Shown piece by piece: positions 35,129-35,270 of a stretch of 35,270 nt of DNA. This DNA comes from Paramicrosporidium saccamoebae (Eukaryota > Rozellomycota), in assembly GCA_002794465.1 (NCBI GenBank), contig MTSL01000165.1:1-35270 (forward strand). Direction: 5' to 3'. Both the position numbers and the translations under genes were made by a program. The notes beneath the pieces are model-generated. The model was not told the DNA's origin and did not search any database. It saw nothing but the letters and a program-made list of their open reading frames with translations. Every line of letters begins with the position of its first letter. Within the stretch, counting starts at the first letter, position 1.

Positions 35129-35270
35129 TCAGGCTCGGGTTGTATTCTGTTGACACTTCTTGTCTAGCCATTCCAGGACAATGTCCTTCCACGCCCATTG
35201 ACCTCGCTCCACCTCAGTACGAACTCCAGGAGTGCACACCAACGACGGATCGCGTGCGTATATCGTCTCT
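35129..35270 (-). CDS. Secreted ankyrin-like family protein E (partial, C-terminal end only)
   Basis: 46 codons plus TGA at 35131-35129. The peptide ETIYARDPSLVCTPGV... WAWKDIVLEWLDKKC aligns with the C-termini of C and D (DPSLVCTMKVVN...VWKHNVLDWLWKTC). It lacks the terminal (M/I)LPT...EW tail and ends QQNTTRA, so the C-terminus is ~15 residues shorter. The rest of the gene lies beyond the window. Shows the cluster continues to the right. AATAAA at 35085-35090. Confidence 0.75.
   Translation of the reverse strand, partial: ETIYARDPSLVCTPGVRTEVERGQWAWKDIVLEWLDKKCQQNTTRA

Overview
The window is nuclear DNA from a small-genome eukaryote. The evidence is a cytosolic-type Asp-tRNA synthetase, a PKA regulatory subunit, a Rac GTPase, a tetraspanin, FACT and spliceosome subunits, V-ATPase subunit C and very short spliceosomal introns. 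Genes lie on both strands, often tens of bases apart. Together with a large stock of predicted secreted and one-pass membrane proteins, this suggests an endoparasitic unicellular opisthokont, perhaps a Rozellomycota/Cryptomycota lineage such as Paramicrosporidium. That placement is inference; no database search was possible.

Layout. 1-3300: two tandem minus-strand members (one cut by the left edge) of a secreted ankyrin-like protein family. 3300-4250: repeat-bearing intergenic DNA with a possible small spliced gene. 4250-11550: housekeeping block: aspartyl-tRNA synthetase, PKA-R, tetraspanin, SSRP1/Pob3 head-to-head with a two-intron SF3b10, and Rac. 11870-18560: four secreted or membrane proteins of unknown function, all minus strand; two share a C-terminal two-cysteine plus transmembrane module. 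18860-23850: an RBM5/10-like splicing factor diverging from glycerol kinase, then SLU7 and 6-phosphogluconolactonase. 23980-26120: another large secreted protein. 26275-29030: an ALY/REF mRNA export factor, a 64-residue SSXT-domain protein whose exons are each too short to stand out as an ORF, and V-ATPase subunit C. 29267-35270: three more ankyrin-like family members in tandem, the last cut by the right edge.

How the genes relate. Four genes concern mRNA processing (SF3b10, RBM5/10-like, SLU7, ALY/REF) and all four contain introns; 10 of the 12 introns I could place are 28-37 nt. Most other genes are intronless. Several genes end with the stop codon inside the AATAAA poly(A) signal, so 3' UTRs must be very short. 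A dispersed, MITE-like repeat of about 130-250 bp occurs five times between genes. The two left-hand ankyrin-family genes share about 93% identity over 145 bp covering the signal-peptide codons and 5' flank, although their bodies are strongly diverged. This suggests a promoter plus secretion-signal cassette that is conserved or homogenised separately from the effector-like bodies.
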